NCBI GenBank assembly: GCA_021464245.1
Contig: JADCRB010000036.1
Location: 1,631,717-1,695,716, forward strand
DNA from: Carallia brachiata
Taxonomy: Eukaryota; Streptophyta; Magnoliopsida; Malpighiales; Rhizophoraceae
Direction of reading: 5' to 3'
DNA length: 64,000 bases
The translations under genes and the position numbers were made by a program. The notes under the pieces are model-generated. The model was not told where the DNA came from. It saw only the letters and a list, made by a program, of their open reading frames with translations, and searched no databases. Positions 13,483 to 27,060 of this stretch are shown here, piece by piece. Every line of letters starts with the position of its first letter. Position 1 is the stretch's first letter.

Positions 13483-15400
13483 TTAAGCATTAAGAAATCT
13501 AGCTAGAAAGCATAATAAAAGTTGTTAACTGCTGACATTGACCTCCTTGCTTTTTTACTTTTTTTTAGGCCTTTGGACGTCTTCTCAACCTCTCCCTCAG
13601 GTTGTACGCGGGATGATTCCATTACTGGAGGATTAGGTGAACAAATTGTCAAGGAAAAGAGAAAAGTGAAGATAAACGCGGTTTGTAATTATCAAATTTT
13701 ACGATTGAAAATGCAATCACTTTCATGTAGTAGGCACATAAAGGTCAATATACTGCAGGTACATATATACTGCAGCTAGGATTCATTCCAGACGTGAAAT
13801 GGGGAGAATATTGGCCATTTGGAGGTATGATTGAAATATAAATTCTTGCAATTAATTGCTCGCCAACTGTGGTATTAGTATCAGAGCATGTTAACTCATT
13901 GCTTAGCCTGGACATTTGGCACTATGTATAATATACAAAAAATTACTCCCAATTTCAATGGAGGCATATTCGCAATTTGAACTGTGCCTCCAGTCCTGTG
14001 CTATCTTGGACTCGAGGCGGGAACTGGGTGTACAAAACAAAAAATTTACGTTGACTAATTTTCCTCACCGCAATCAGAGGGAGGTAAGGTTTACTGGGTC
14101 CAATATGTACATTTCTTGAAGGAGTGCGAATTATTATATTACATTAAGGACAACCAATAATTGTGCCTTGTTGATAGGTCTTCAACATTATCTCATATTT
14201 TAGATAAGATTAAAATAAGATAATTATTTTAACTATAAACTAAAAATTTTTAAAATTGTTTGGTAATTATGTATGCCACTATAGGCTATATCAGGATTCA
14301 TGATAAATTAATTATTGTAAGAAACGGTATAACTCAACAATTGAGTTGAATTATTTTAAAAAAAATTTAGTTATACATATGATTTTGTTTGTTTGTTTTT
14401 TTAAAGAGATTTAATTATTAGTGAGATTTGAGTTCAAACTTTAAATTTTATCAAAAATTTTAAATTTGGTAATCATCAAATTATACCTACTAGTTATACA
14501 TATATAAATTTGGGAGCATATTACCGTATTTACCCAAGTAGAACATCTAAATTTCTCTTTTTTTTCTTGTACTGCATAACTAAATTATTATCCACTTTAT
14601 TTTTCGTATGGTAGAGGATCACATTTGCTTGCAAATAACATAACATGTGAATTATATTTGATCAGATAAATTTTAGAGTGGAGATTTAAGTTGATCAAGA
14701 TAAGGTCTCAAAGTTAGAAGGTTAGACACTTACAAAATAAATATGTTAACTTACCGAGATTGAACCGACGTTAGCACTTAAATATTTAAGTTAGTGTTTG
14801 GATAGCAAGAACAATAGTTGATATAATAAATGGATAATAAATACGTATGTCTAAACTATTAGTTATGTAAATATTTATAATAAGTATAATCCTAACACTA
14901 GAGTGTCCTTAATTTTGTTTTCCGACATGGGAGAAGAGGAAGTTTCCTGACGTTGGAGAAGAGGAAGTTTACTGTTGGACTTTTGGGTTTATTAAGCCCA
15001 ATAATGATAGTGTTGGTTTTTACCCTAACAATATTTTTAAACCAACTTTGTTCTTCAGAGTAAAGAAAGATTGCTTGAGATTGGAGGCATAAACCATTGC
15101 TTTACTGGAACTTCCATCTTTAGCAGAAGTAGATGGTGTGCTCCCGTTACCGAGAGGAGCACGTTTTTTGGTGAGAACAGTACTCTACTTAGTAAAATTC
15201 GAACATTTTCCTGAGATTAGAAAAACTACAGTAGCCTAACTGTACCAAACTTAAGGTTTGAGGGTGAAATATAAAATTTGAAAATCACTCGTCCCTCTCT
15301 GCCCTCTGGCTAAAAAAAAAAAAACATCATTTATCAAAACTGAAAGATACTCTTTTACTTTTTTTTTTGTCCGCTAGAAAACAGAAGCTCTCTTTTTTTT

Positions 15401-15423
15401 GGGGGGGTGGGGTGGGGGGGGGG
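15401..15423 (+). repeat. G-rich tract, G-quadruplex-prone
   Basis: Pattern G7-T-G4-T-G10 within 23 bases, directly following eight T residues. Four or more G-runs of at least three with one-base spacers meet the usual quadruplex motif. It lies in non-coding DNA. Confidence 0.8.
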
Positions 15424-16003
15424 TGTCAAAAGGAAGTAGCCGCTTGTCTTACGCGTTTTGGAAAAAATTTGTGCGATTAGAAACAAATTTTATTTTATTT
15501 TTTTTGGTCTTGAAACAAATTTTTTTTTGGGTCTTAGGATTAGAAACAATTTTCCCAAACACATTGTTTCAGGGGCCAGCAGGTGTGGGCTACGACTGGC
15601 CCGCTCCTTCCACCCAAGGGCAACGAAGTCATCTTTGGTCATCTTGAGAGAGTGTAAAGGCAAATCCTTTGAATGGCCCTGAGCCCATGTCTTTCTTTAC
15701 AAAATGGCTTTTGGACTCATGAGTACTGGCCTTGGTAGCCCAAATGGTAATACCGACCAAAAGGGGGTGGTTGAATAAAATTTTTGAAAAAAGTTGGTTT
15801 ATTTTATAGCTCGTTAAGAGCCCATTTTGGCCTGAGTGAGTTGGTGGATCTCAGTAAGTGTAAACGTAAAATCAACGATAGAAGATTGATAATTTGTACA
15901 ATTAAGCAAGCTTAACAACATTTCTACTATATTCGTCGGCCAGAGCTAAATTGAGGTACAAAAACAACGTTATCAGTACGTGAAGCCGGTCCCAGTCTCT
16001 CTT

Positions 16004-16006
<3 letters not shown>

Positions 16007-16037
<31 letters not shown>
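16007..16037. repeat. CT dinucleotide microsatellite
   Basis: About 15 uninterrupted CT units in intergenic DNA, followed by ttgtgagagg. Confidence 0.9.
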
Positions 16038-16040
<3 letters not shown>

Positions 16041-19000
16041 TGAGAGGCCTGATGTGGTTAGTCTCAGCCGTCTTTACCATAGCTGTCCGAAGTGTTCAAT
16101 CAACCTAATATCTAGTAAGATTCAGCTGCAATGCAATATTTAGATCTCTCAAAACAAGAGCTTCTTCAGTAAATTGAATCAAGGACTGATATTTGCTTGT
16201 GAAAAAAAAAAAAAGTAGATTTTGATATGACAAGAAAAAACTACTTATAATTTAAAAAAGAATATGTGACTAGAAACTAATGTTGTAATCTAATATTTTT
16301 TATTTCCTATAAAAGCGACGCAGGAGAATATAAGCTAATCAACAAAGGTGATCACAAAAAATGCAATTCTAAAGAAATTGTTTCAAATCTAATCTTTCTC
16401 TCACTCTCTTCTTTAAACACTTAACAACCTAAATATACATAAGCAAGCAACATTATAAGCATCTAAATCCTAAATTTAAAAAGTGGTATCAAAGCATTCT
16501 CATTACAAGTGGTATAAAGCAACATTGTCATTACAAGTGGCATAAGAGCAACTATAGGTATTCCCCTTTTTGTCTTTTTTTTTTTTTATTTTTTAACTTT
16601 GTTTAATTTAATCTAAGCACTAACGGGATTATTCATTTTCATGACCACGATGACAAAATTATCTCCCAGATGACTATTTTTGCTTTCTTAGTCAAATTAT
16701 TTTATAAACTTGCGTCGTTGGATAGTAATTGTGCATTAAATCACTTAACAATTGTGCATTAAATCATGTCATATCATGTCTAAATTGTGTCCATCTTAAT
16801 ATAGTATATATACCTGTATGTGCATACAATGCCAAAGAGAAGGAGAAAGCTAATATGTATTGCCTAACTATGAGATGAATTGGCTGAATTTCTAACTATT
16901 AATGTTAGTGAATGACAAAAATATCTTTCAAAGGATTCGATAGTTAAGAATTAAGACTCGATAGTTAAGAATTGAGACTTTCATGTTAAAAGTCTTATTT
17001 ATGGTTATGGAAGCTAAGAAAATTAGTGTTGTTTAGGACCTAATAGATTTCTCAATGGAGAGAAAAATAAAAGGATTAATTAGGTTGAACTGTATAGGAT
17101 CAGTCCACTGTTTCTTCTTTCCCAGCCTCCACTAGTGTTGATCCTGAGTGGTAGGAAAGAACCTTTCAAGCACTGAATATGAGATTTAAGATTGTTTGAC
17201 GCAATCATATCCTACGAATGAAAAATTCAGCAGGTGATGCCATTGGTGGATAGAGAACAACAAAGATGCGAACAACAAAGTTGCGATTAACGAATTGCTT
17301 CAAAAGTAAAATTAAGCTAAAAACTATGGTAGCCTGACTTGATTAAAATTCTCTTCTTCGAGAAGTTTGGAGTTTTAGAGAGCCCTGCGATAGGTGAATG
17401 AAGACTCTCGATTGCGAGTCCAGGAGATATGAAGGCTGGAAATTAGCAAGCAAATAAACAAATATGTATATAGTTGTAAGGAGAATCTCCAAAGCATCTG
17501 TACGGACGCATTCTTTGCTTTTTTTACCGGACAATCAAAGCATCAAATTACTGTTAAATTATAAAAAAATATAACAACAAAATATCTTCTTATCAATAGA
17601 ATGAAAAAGCAAGAATTGCCTCCTAACATCCGGTCCAAGAGTATTTTGTTAAATTCTCATGACAGTGCTATAATTTTAAATAATTATAATAAGCACAATG
17701 TCAGAGTTGACATAAGTTTAACTCCAATGTACATACTTATAAAAATTTAACTTAAGATTTCATAGTTAGTACATTTAGTACTTATTATTAGATCTAAATG
17801 TAGAGTGATAAAGATATTTTAATTGTGTTTAGACTCAAATCACCTTTTCACCCATCTGAAGGCAGGCAGGTAGGACATGGACCTTCAGTTTGAAACCTTT
17901 TTGTCCGCTCTTTGGTAGTGAAAATGCTTACATATTCAGTGAAAAAAAAAAAAAAACAAAAAAACAAAAAAAAAAAGATAAAGCCTACGTTAATTAGCTT
18001 CAATTGAATTCTTCATGATTTCTAACACATTTGTAGTAAGTGTATCCAACTGATCCTGTTTTGATTGAAATAAACTTATGGTTAATAATTGGTGGCTTAG
18101 TTAGTTTCAAAGAACCACACAATTATAATTTGTCTACTTTTTTTTTTTAATTTAATTATCTAATAATTTATATTACTTTAAAATTATTTTGAAATTATTT
18201 AAGTGCAATAACCAAACTTTTTCTTAAATTTATTTTGCTTGCTAAACCTATGAGTCGATCTCCTGAAGAACAAGCCACGTAAGTAAATAAAACAAATTGT
18301 GCACATATATTAACATATGGGGGCAGAGAGAGAGAAAGAAAGACAACCCTAGATTTTTTTAAGATGAATGAGCCTGGATTATGCTTTCAGATGTTAACTT
18401 ATATCTTCTGTTCTTGTGCTGTGCAATGTCTGGAAGGTAACATTTGGTTCATATGGTCCAAATATTGTCTGCTCAAGCGCCAACGCCAACGCTCATCATG
18501 CTGGTGGTGGCGTTAAAGACAGTGAAAGAGATCCCTGCAATTGGACTCGGTATATATACAGGTCAAAACTACGAAATACAAATACAATATTAGCCATTAG
18601 CCAACTCACGATGGAGCTCCAACCGTATTTTAAAAACACTCAAATTATCAAACAATTCATTCGTTAAAATTTTAAATTTTAATATTTTATTTATTTTTTA
18701 TTTAAAATTTAATTATTTAATAATTTATAAACAATTCATCAAAAAATTCTACAAATCCTTATCCGCCATTTATTAAGTCACACTTCTTTCACTTCCAATC
18801 AAGTAAAGTAGAAGAATAGTCAGTTTCAACGTCGTCATTTGTGATGGGAAGGTTTTATTTCATATACAAATTTATCAAATGATATAATCATATTATAATA
18901 ATATATACATTTTCTATAATAATCTATATATTTTTTATAATGAAAAATAAAATATAAATTTTTATTATAAAAAATTATTATTATTATAAAAAAATATAAA

Positions 19001-19746
19001 TATCATTATAATATAATCAAATAATTTGATAAAATTTATATGTTAGTAAACTCTTTTCTTAATTTTATTTTGAATTTTTTTTTTAGAATGATGGTGGGTC
19101 CCCTTGATATGTGTGTGGGGGACCCACAAAGTTTCTCAATACCATAACTACCATCATTTTGTTTGTGCACTTCTCCGTCCTTTCCCTCTCGTTCCACCCT
19201 GGCAATCCTCGTCACTACCTTGTCGTCTTCTTCTTCTTCTCTCCTTCTCCTTTGACCGGCTACTCCTTCAGCCGGTCGTTCACACGTGTTTCTTCCAGCC
19301 TTTTGGTCTCCGCTCGTGCAAGTCTCTATACAAGAGATGGACTACACATAATTAATTTAATTTTTTTAAAAAAGTAACACTATTCCTATTCCTTACCTTT
19401 CTGTGGTGCAACGAATAAAAGCTAGAGAGAGAAAGTGAAATATACTCTTTTCACAAGGTTTTAGGAGAGAGAGACAGAAAAAGATGTTAATATTGTTAAG
19501 GGGCATACAATTTTTCTTGGTGTTGATGTTGTTGGTTTGGTTGTAGTTTTGGGTTTTTGCACTCTCTGTTTCTCTCTCTCTTTTCCTCTCTCTCTCTTTC
19601 TTTCCTGAAATAAATCTGACTTGAAAGATCAATTCTTTTGCTGCTGCTTCTGCTTGTGTTTTTACTGTTTTCTTGTCTTAATTTTCTCTCCATCAAATCC
19701 AACTCTTTTCGCTGAAAGCACACACTCACGATCTTGTCTTGTACCG

Positions 19747-21395
19747 ATGAGGATCCGAAACAGAAAGGTGCCGCTTCCTCTATCATCCCTCTCACCGGTA
19801 CCCATCTCAGATCCCCACTTCAGCCGGTCTCCGGTGGTGCAACTTCAACTCCACGACGACCCACTTCAGACTTTCCCTCAACAAGCTGATAAAGATGCCT
19901 CCTTTGGTACCCAGCCGTCCAATCAGCCGATCGGAGTAGGAAGCAACGGCAAGGATTGTTCTGATGGAGATGAGAAGAAGGTGAGCAGTGATTGTCTGGT
20001 TGTTGTAAAAAATCAACTTCAATTCAACCTCCCACTTTTACCATTTCGTGGTTTTGGATGAAATTTGTGGGTGTTTGTTGGTGGGAGTGCACTTGTCAGT
20101 GTATTTGTCAACTAGAAAAGCCATTTTGTTGGATCTAATTCTAAAGGTTGATTTGCACCCATCAAAGTTACACTCTGATTCAGTTCAATCTCTAATTTCT
20201 TTGTTTTGATTGCAAGGCTTTGTTCCAAGAAGGAGAGAAGCAAGGAGGAGGAGGAGGAGTGGGAGATAAGAGCAATGATACCAGGTAAGAAAGAAAGAGA
20301 AAAGTGTAAAAAAAAAAAAAAACCTTATATGTTCTACTCTTCTTTTACAAATTCTTGTAGTGAAAAAGGTGAGAAAAAGGGGAGACCCATAAAATTTTGA
20401 TTTTTACCAATTGAACAAAAAAATACTATTAGTGGAAAACACTGTTTAGTTTGTTTTTATGTCGACTTTGGCTAGCCACCATACCTTCCCATCTAATATT
20501 ATCTGCTTGTGCCGATTTTTCTCTATTTTGGTTGGCAAACTAATATTATACCCACGAGGTGCAATTTCCCATGAGATGCTGGCGCTTTGTCCATAATATA
20601 CATATGTATATAGGCTTCTTTTATTATCTGTATGCCATCCAAATTACACCCATTTGGTTTACTTGGTGTATAAACGTGTGGCTGTGAGTTAATGTGATTT
20701 GGGGAACTTCTAAGTCTGGTCTAGTTTGTTTTCAGAAAGGATCCAAGGGAAAGAATAATGGGTGCAGGAATAGAAACGGTAATTCTTGAACAATCAGATT
20801 CTCCACATCAAGGTAAAAGTTATGATTTAAGAACATAATTTCAAATTCTACAATAATCAACCCGAAGAACGTAATTGTTATTGTTGTTGTTGTGCTGTTG
20901 CTGCTGGTGTTGGATTGCATTTGATACGTAGGAGTTGGGAGATGGTGCGAGGGAGACAAAGCGTTTCCACTGAAGAAGAGAAGAGGGAGCTTCGACAGGA
21001 AATCAAATGAGGAAACGGTAATAGAGAAAGATAAGAAAATGAAGACGAAGATGAACAAGAAATGTGTGCAACAAAATGGGAATAATCAAGGAGAAGCAAG
21101 TGAGGATAACAAGGAAGCCAAAGAGGGAATGGATGGCAGTAGTACTAGTGGCACTGGTGCAAAAAAGAGGGGTAGAGGGGGCGCGCTCATGGAGGGATCG
21201 CGGTGCAGTCGAGTCAATGGGAGAGGATGGAGATGCTGCCAACAGACCCTTGTGGGATACTCTCTTTGCGAGCATCATCTGGGCAAAGGAAGGCTGAGAA
21301 GCATGAACAGTGTTCGAAGCCGGTCTGTGGCTACGACTACTGCCGGGAAAAACTCCAAGTCGTCCCGCCATTATCGAGCCCCCAATTCTCTCTAG
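19747..21395 (+). CDS. WRC-domain protein, four exons
   Basis: Predicted nuclear protein with one WRC domain, a plant zinc-binding motif also found in growth-regulating factors; no QLQ domain is visible. Exons inferred by me: 19747-19980, 20217-20284, 20736-20812, 20932-21395, with GT-AG introns and matching phases (0, 2, 1). They total 843 bases, 280 residues. The start is the first ATG in the frame and matches the ATG of both pseudogene copies. Order: a low-complexity N-terminus; a poly-glycine stretch in exon 2; GRWCEGDKAFPLKKRRGSFD with a basic cluster likely to be a nuclear signal; a lysine-rich segment; then RCSRVNGRGWRCC and GYSLCEHH with the C3H ligands near residues 210-240. A conserved tail continues downstream in another frame (see 21396-21592). 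Regulation is unknown; the leader is CT-rich. Confidence 0.75.
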
Positions 21396-21592
21396 AAGAA
21401 AAGGGATCGACAAAGCAGGGCTTGTGTGACAATAAAGTTGGTGGTGAAGTCGAAGATGGAGAAGAGAAGAAGCCAGTAATGGCTGCTGCAAAGAAGAAGA
21501 CGAAGCTTGGAACAGTGAAAGCCCGGTCAATGAGCAGCTTGTTGGGCCAAGCTGATAATTATTCCATTGCAGTTGCAGAGAATAACAAGTAG
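21396..21592 (+). other. Coding-like tail of the WRC gene in a shifted frame
   Basis: Immediately after the WRC stop codon, the frame offset by two bases is open for about 65 codons (EEKGSTKQGLCDNKVGG to AVAENNK). It looks protein-coding: it is rich in lysine and glutamate and ends at a clean stop. The pseudogene copy at 30174-30260 keeps a related phrase (EEIEAKNLL ... NNKVCGEEEDKKPW), also offset by two bases from its own WRC frame. An extra CT in the CTCTCT run at about 21386-21392 would explain the break here. Confidence 0.5.
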
Positions 21593-24500
21593 TTAGCTGA
21601 AGCAAAATGGATCATTTCATGTTGTCGTACAAAAGAAAGTTATGGTTAAGTTTTTGTTGATCAACTTGGTGCAACTTATTAGTCTCCTTGTGGTTTTGAG
21701 AGTGGCTAGGTCATGGAGCCTTTCTTAGTTTTTTTGGACTGTGGATTTATCTTAGAAATCATATTTTGATATATTTAACTATTAGATGAAGCTTATTGAC
21801 ATTGCAAAGATTATCATGCTATATGAAAATCAACAAGCCTCCATTTATAAATTTATCAGACTAAATCATCTGTTACAGTTCACCTAACAAAAGCACGAAG
21901 TCAACATCGGGTTGTTCTGTGCTGTGCTAATTTTTTTCAATATTGATTCGGAATTTATCACAAACAATTTTGTCATTTGCTTAGTTTTTTTTTTTTTTTT
22001 TGGTTTTTTAACGACGTTGGAAAATTTTGTTGCATGTAAGGCATAAATTTTCAACTTGTTATAAAAGTGAAGAAATCCATTTGTGACATGACATAATAAA
22101 AAAGTGGCCAGCAAAAATGACTGTTAATAAGCTATAGATTTTAGATGGAGACATTCCACAAGCAGCTAATCTCGCATTCACCAGACATTTCTGCGAGAGA
22201 AAAGCCATGTAAAAACAGAATGTTTATTAACATAATGCATAGATATACCAATAAAAGAATTAATCATATTTAAGAAACATTCAATATGATGTAATTACAT
22301 GATTACATCATTCATTAATTAGAGGCACTTCACTCTGAGCTGCTTGCTGAAAGCAAAGCGTAAATATGCTTGGATTCTAGCTTAGCCAAGGCTAGCTGCC
22401 TGTGGACTGGTGTTGCATGTGAAAGTCATATGATATCTAAATTTATGGCTGAGAATATGTGTCCCTCAACAAACTAGTCTGCTTGAAACGCACCCTTAAT
22501 ATCCAGTATATTTGATGGCTGCTTCTGCTAGTCACTCGATCAAGTTTCTCACTAGTAAATCTAATCGTATCCCTTTGATCAATGAAATAGTCTACTTAAT
22601 TGTTGTCGCAGAAAAAAGTTTTATACATCTGTATATATATAAAAGGGTAACGGTTGGTAATGGGACTTTGATCTCTGTGTTTCAAGTTTCAAGTTGCCTT
22701 GAAAAAGAACTGTCATTTTGGAAACTTGAATAGGCTATTTACATGCATGAATAACATATTTTTACGTAATATATGAATGCTTAAACCTTAATTGACAATA
22801 TTAACCATTACACATACACACATATGCGGTTGATGCCGGTTAAAGATGCTGTTATCAGTCAAGTTTGCATGGTAACTCATGTTTTAGAGTTCTATCATCA
22901 GAAGACCAAACGGTCGGTAGTATATAAGAATAGTACACTAAGAAACCATATATATAATCTCATGTGGTCAAATGTCTCGGCAGCATACATATGCAAATTT
23001 AGCCAAAAGACAAGATGAGGACCAGCGTAATTTCTTCGTTTTTGTTGTTTAATTACCTATATGTATGTGTATGTATGTATGTATATAATTTGCTTATATA
23101 ATTGGCATCTACTGAGCAGCAAGCCAGCCAGGTGTGTAGCTGATCTCCCAGCTGCCAGCAAGAGAAGAACAACAAACTGAAAGCAGTTGAACTCTTGGTT
23201 TACAGAGTGATATTTAATTTACAAGTAGTCAGGAAGGAGCGCAAGAATATATATATACTAGAAATTGGACTTTAGTTATGGAAAACAAGATGTCGTTGGT
23301 GTCATTGACTCTAACATATTGGTCACAGAAGCCTTACAATGAAGTTTTTTTTTTTATATTTATATATTTTGTGGGTGTTTTTTTTTCCCGAATATAGATC
23401 TAGCTTACAATTATATAATTGAGAGTCCTGGAATTCATTTTTTGTCCCTTAACCTTTAACTTTCATAATTACACTGTTAGGAATGGGTCTGGCAAATTGA
23501 CTAAACCACTGTGCTTTAACTTAGTTAGATGTTCCCCTTTTACTTTGAATGCAAGAATCCACAAATTTTGAAAAATATAAGACGAGAAAGTGAATATTTA
23601 TTTGGTGAAATGGGTCGAAAATCAGCTATCCTATTTTTGGTTGAAAAAATATAATAGAATGAGTAATACTCGACAGTCACGTTATCAGATCACATGTAGC
23701 ACCGATAAACAATTTGATTCCAGCATAAACATGGCCCCTCAGCAACCCATATCTTACCCACTCTGGCGCCGTCCGTTCCATTGCCTTTTTTCTCAGCCCA
23801 CCGGTAGACCCCGGTTGGCCTCTAGATCGATGCCTACTCGGCCCCTCGCATAGCATGCACATTTGTATACAATTGTTTCTTTTGGTGCAACACTTGTATA
23901 TAATTGTATGATGTCCAATAGTGTGATGTATCAAATAAAAAAGTTGGAGAGAGAAAGAGAAGAGAGAGAGAGAGAGAGAGAATTGACCCAATTGAAGTCT
24001 TGAAGATGAAAATTAATCCTTTGGTGGTGTTGGTATTCTCCACCATCAACCGCATATAGACCAAAAGATGCCAGGATAGTGCATCTTTTCTATGAAAAAA
24101 TTAGCGAAATTCCTTTGTTTCTAGCTTCCAAGGCCTTTTCCCCCAAAGACCAACAAAAAAACAAATTGCTAAAACCACTCCATGTATTAGACAATCTAAT
24201 CTCATTGATTATTCTTTTTTTCTATTTACCGTCCATCTTCAATTGTTACTTCTTGTAACTCTAATTTGTTTTTAATAATAAAATCTCACCTTAATTGATA
24301 AAGTTGCTAATAGGGCGTTTCTTCGTGTACCGAGTTGGTCTTGCGGTTGCCGTGAGTCATACTGTACGTCTATAGATTCCTACGTTGACATTGTCAACCA
24401 CTTGACATGTCGTACATGTTTATTGAGTACTCTCTTTGTCGGCATCTCATCAAAAGAGCAGCTTGTCCCAAGCTATGAGCCTAACCAGTATTTTCTACTA

Positions 24501-26221
24501 CTTTTTTCTTTTTTGTTTTTTTTGACCAAGAAAAAACCATCTCACCGATATATGGATCGTTAGATTTTTAGTCGAAACTAAAAATCATTTGTTAATGTTT
24601 TTATTTATATCTTTATAGAGAGAATAACCAACCCGAACGCTGATGAGCTTAAGTATGACTCATCTGTAACCTACCATAATATATCGAATCGAGTTCTTAC
24701 AACAACTGTCACTAAATCTTTCAAATCTAACGTTGGAGTAAAGACACCGAACATATTGGCCAAGGGAGATTGTAGAGCTCGGGGATTTAGGCCTACATGT
24801 ATCAAAATGTTCGTTAGTAAACGGTATTCAAATGGCCAAAAGATTGATACAGACCCATATCCAATTCCAAATATGCTTTAGGTTTTTCTGTAGTGCTCCA
24901 ATTTGGCTTAATTTTTGGGCTCACTTTCTCTTCAAAGGATCTAGTCAATATTTCCGTTGCTTTTTGTATCTTCTACTAGCGAGTGGCTTAAATAGAATAT
25001 TAATATACAGCCAATGCATGTCTCCCATACCTTCATCTATTAATCTGTATAATACAGATTGACAACTATTTTAACTAAGTTACTTATTGGCCGGCTATGT
25101 GGCCACATGATATATAAATCTCGCTATCATATATATACTGTATATAAAGATGCCCACAATGGCTTAATTTTGCTGTGTAGGGACCCCAGGCTTCAATATT
25201 GTTTATCCACAGTGCAGTGGATGTTGGCAAACCCCACGCTAATTAATTAAGGACAACAATAGTTTATAGAATTCATCAGAAAAATTGAGGTTAAATCAAT
25301 GTTAATTAAACCTTTATTTGTTTTGATTAATTAATTGGTTAATTAATTTATCGATGCAGGGGACAAATTCACGGTGGGCAAGGGGTTGATAGTGCTGGCA
25401 TGGTTCTTTTACGGTCAAGTCATGTATTGCCAGCTAGTGGATAAGATGTCAAAATACAAGTTGAACTCGTTCTGAAAATAAATTTATATAGTCGTTTTTT
25501 TAACTTAAATTTGAAATAACCCGAATCTAAGAAACCGAAAAAATAATAGGTTGGCAACCTGTTATTCGTTTTATCAACTTGTGGAAATGGGCCTGGATAT
25601 GGTCACCATCAGGGCTGTCTCTATCTTGGAAACTCTCTGTCATCTTTAAGATAGCAGGCGCAACCACACAAGAGCAATAATTTTTGACACAAAACTGTCC
25701 TGAAAGCTTTTCTTTTGCCCAATATTTGATATTTTATTATCAAAAGGAAGAAAATGAAAAATTCAACCTACAAAACAACTCATGAAAGATTAACCAATCC
25801 TAAGCTTGGCAGCATCGAAAACTAATTATATTAATAAGTATAGGTTCTTACAGACAATAATTGAGCGACGTCACATTTATACCTTTTTTGTTTTTTTTTT
25901 TCCAAATCATCGAACAATGCTTTTAATTGTTAGCGCTATTTTTTTCCTATGCGGGCTCATAATGTTTATTCTCTACAAGTTGGCCGCAGCCGCCCCTCAA
26001 AATTAAAAAATGGGACAAGGGATATTTTCACTTCATTTACAAAGTAGGGTATATAATACTGGCTAATGCCATACGTTAGTCCTCACAAATAGGACATGTC
26101 ATGAACTATTTATATTTTTTTTAACTCAAAAAATTATTGTATCATTTATTAAAATTTAAGATAAGAAATCATTTTACACTTACACGAAAATGAAACTAGA
26201 GATTTCATGCTTCTAACTTAA
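21593..26221. other. Gene-free intergenic stretch
   Basis: 3' flank of the WRC gene followed by AT-rich spacer. Short open frames show no family match, splice structure or copy elsewhere in the window. Contains a GA microsatellite (about 23946-23980) and T-runs near 21985-22003. I see no gene. Confidence 0.5.
23946..23980. repeat. GA dinucleotide microsatellite
   Basis: Slightly interrupted GA repeat of about 35 bases (one aaag interruption near the left end) in intergenic DNA. Confidence 0.85.
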
Positions 26222-27052
26222 GGGGATGTTTGATTTTGTTGATAAGTACTGTTGTTACTATTGCTGTTCAGAAAAAAAAAAGAGTTGAAGCGTTTAATTA
26301 AAATCTTTTTATTACTGTTAAAGCTGCACTTTGCTCAAATCAACAGTTGTTCACAAAAGCGAGACAAGCTTACAATTGAAAATAATCTGTTGCTGTTGGA
26401 TTTTTATTTTACCAAATTGTCCTTGCAAACACGGTGTGCTATAAAGAGTTATTTGTGATGGGCCCACCACTAATAATAAATGTATGGAGAGTGACAGAAT
26501 GCTGACCATTAACAGTAAAATAAAAAAAAAACTGTAAAATAAATGCAGGTAAAATGGGAGAATTAGTAGAAATAGTAACATGAGTCTCATTATAAAAATT
26601 AATTTTTTAGTTACTTTTATTAAAAATTAATATTTTATTATCATTTTAAAAATAAATATTAATAAAAATATCAATTTTAAATTCGGTCAAGACGCATTAA
26701 TTTTTATATTAGTAAGAATATTTTTATTTGTAAACAATAATTAAAATTTTTGTCAATTTTTATTATCTATTATAGTTAATCTTTAAGTCATTCGAAATTA
26801 TATTTATAAATACGTTGCATGATTAGTTTATATTAACTAGAGTTTTAAAGATCATTTATTATAATAAAATAGAAATTTAATATTTAAATAGACATTTTAT
26901 TTATTTAATTAATACCAGTTAGTATAAATTTAATCAAACGTTACAATTCATTTTATCTCTATGTAACAGTAATAAGTAAAATAATCAATAATCAGTAACA
27001 GTAATAAACAATTAACAACAACAACAAACAAACAATAAAACCAAATGCTCCC
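26222..27052. mobile_element. Candidate non-autonomous DNA transposon with terminal inverted repeats
   Basis: The left end reads ggggatgtttgattttgttg. The reverse complement of the right end reads gggagcatttggttttattg, an imperfect inverted repeat that continues as GTT-rich sequence. Flanking bases are taacttaa (26214-26221) and taactgat (27053-27060), a possible 8-base target duplication with two mismatches. There is no coding sequence inside. The family is unknown; hAT-like is the best guess from an 8-base duplication. There is no empty site in the window to confirm it. Confidence 0.45.
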
Positions 27053-27060
27053 TAACTGAT

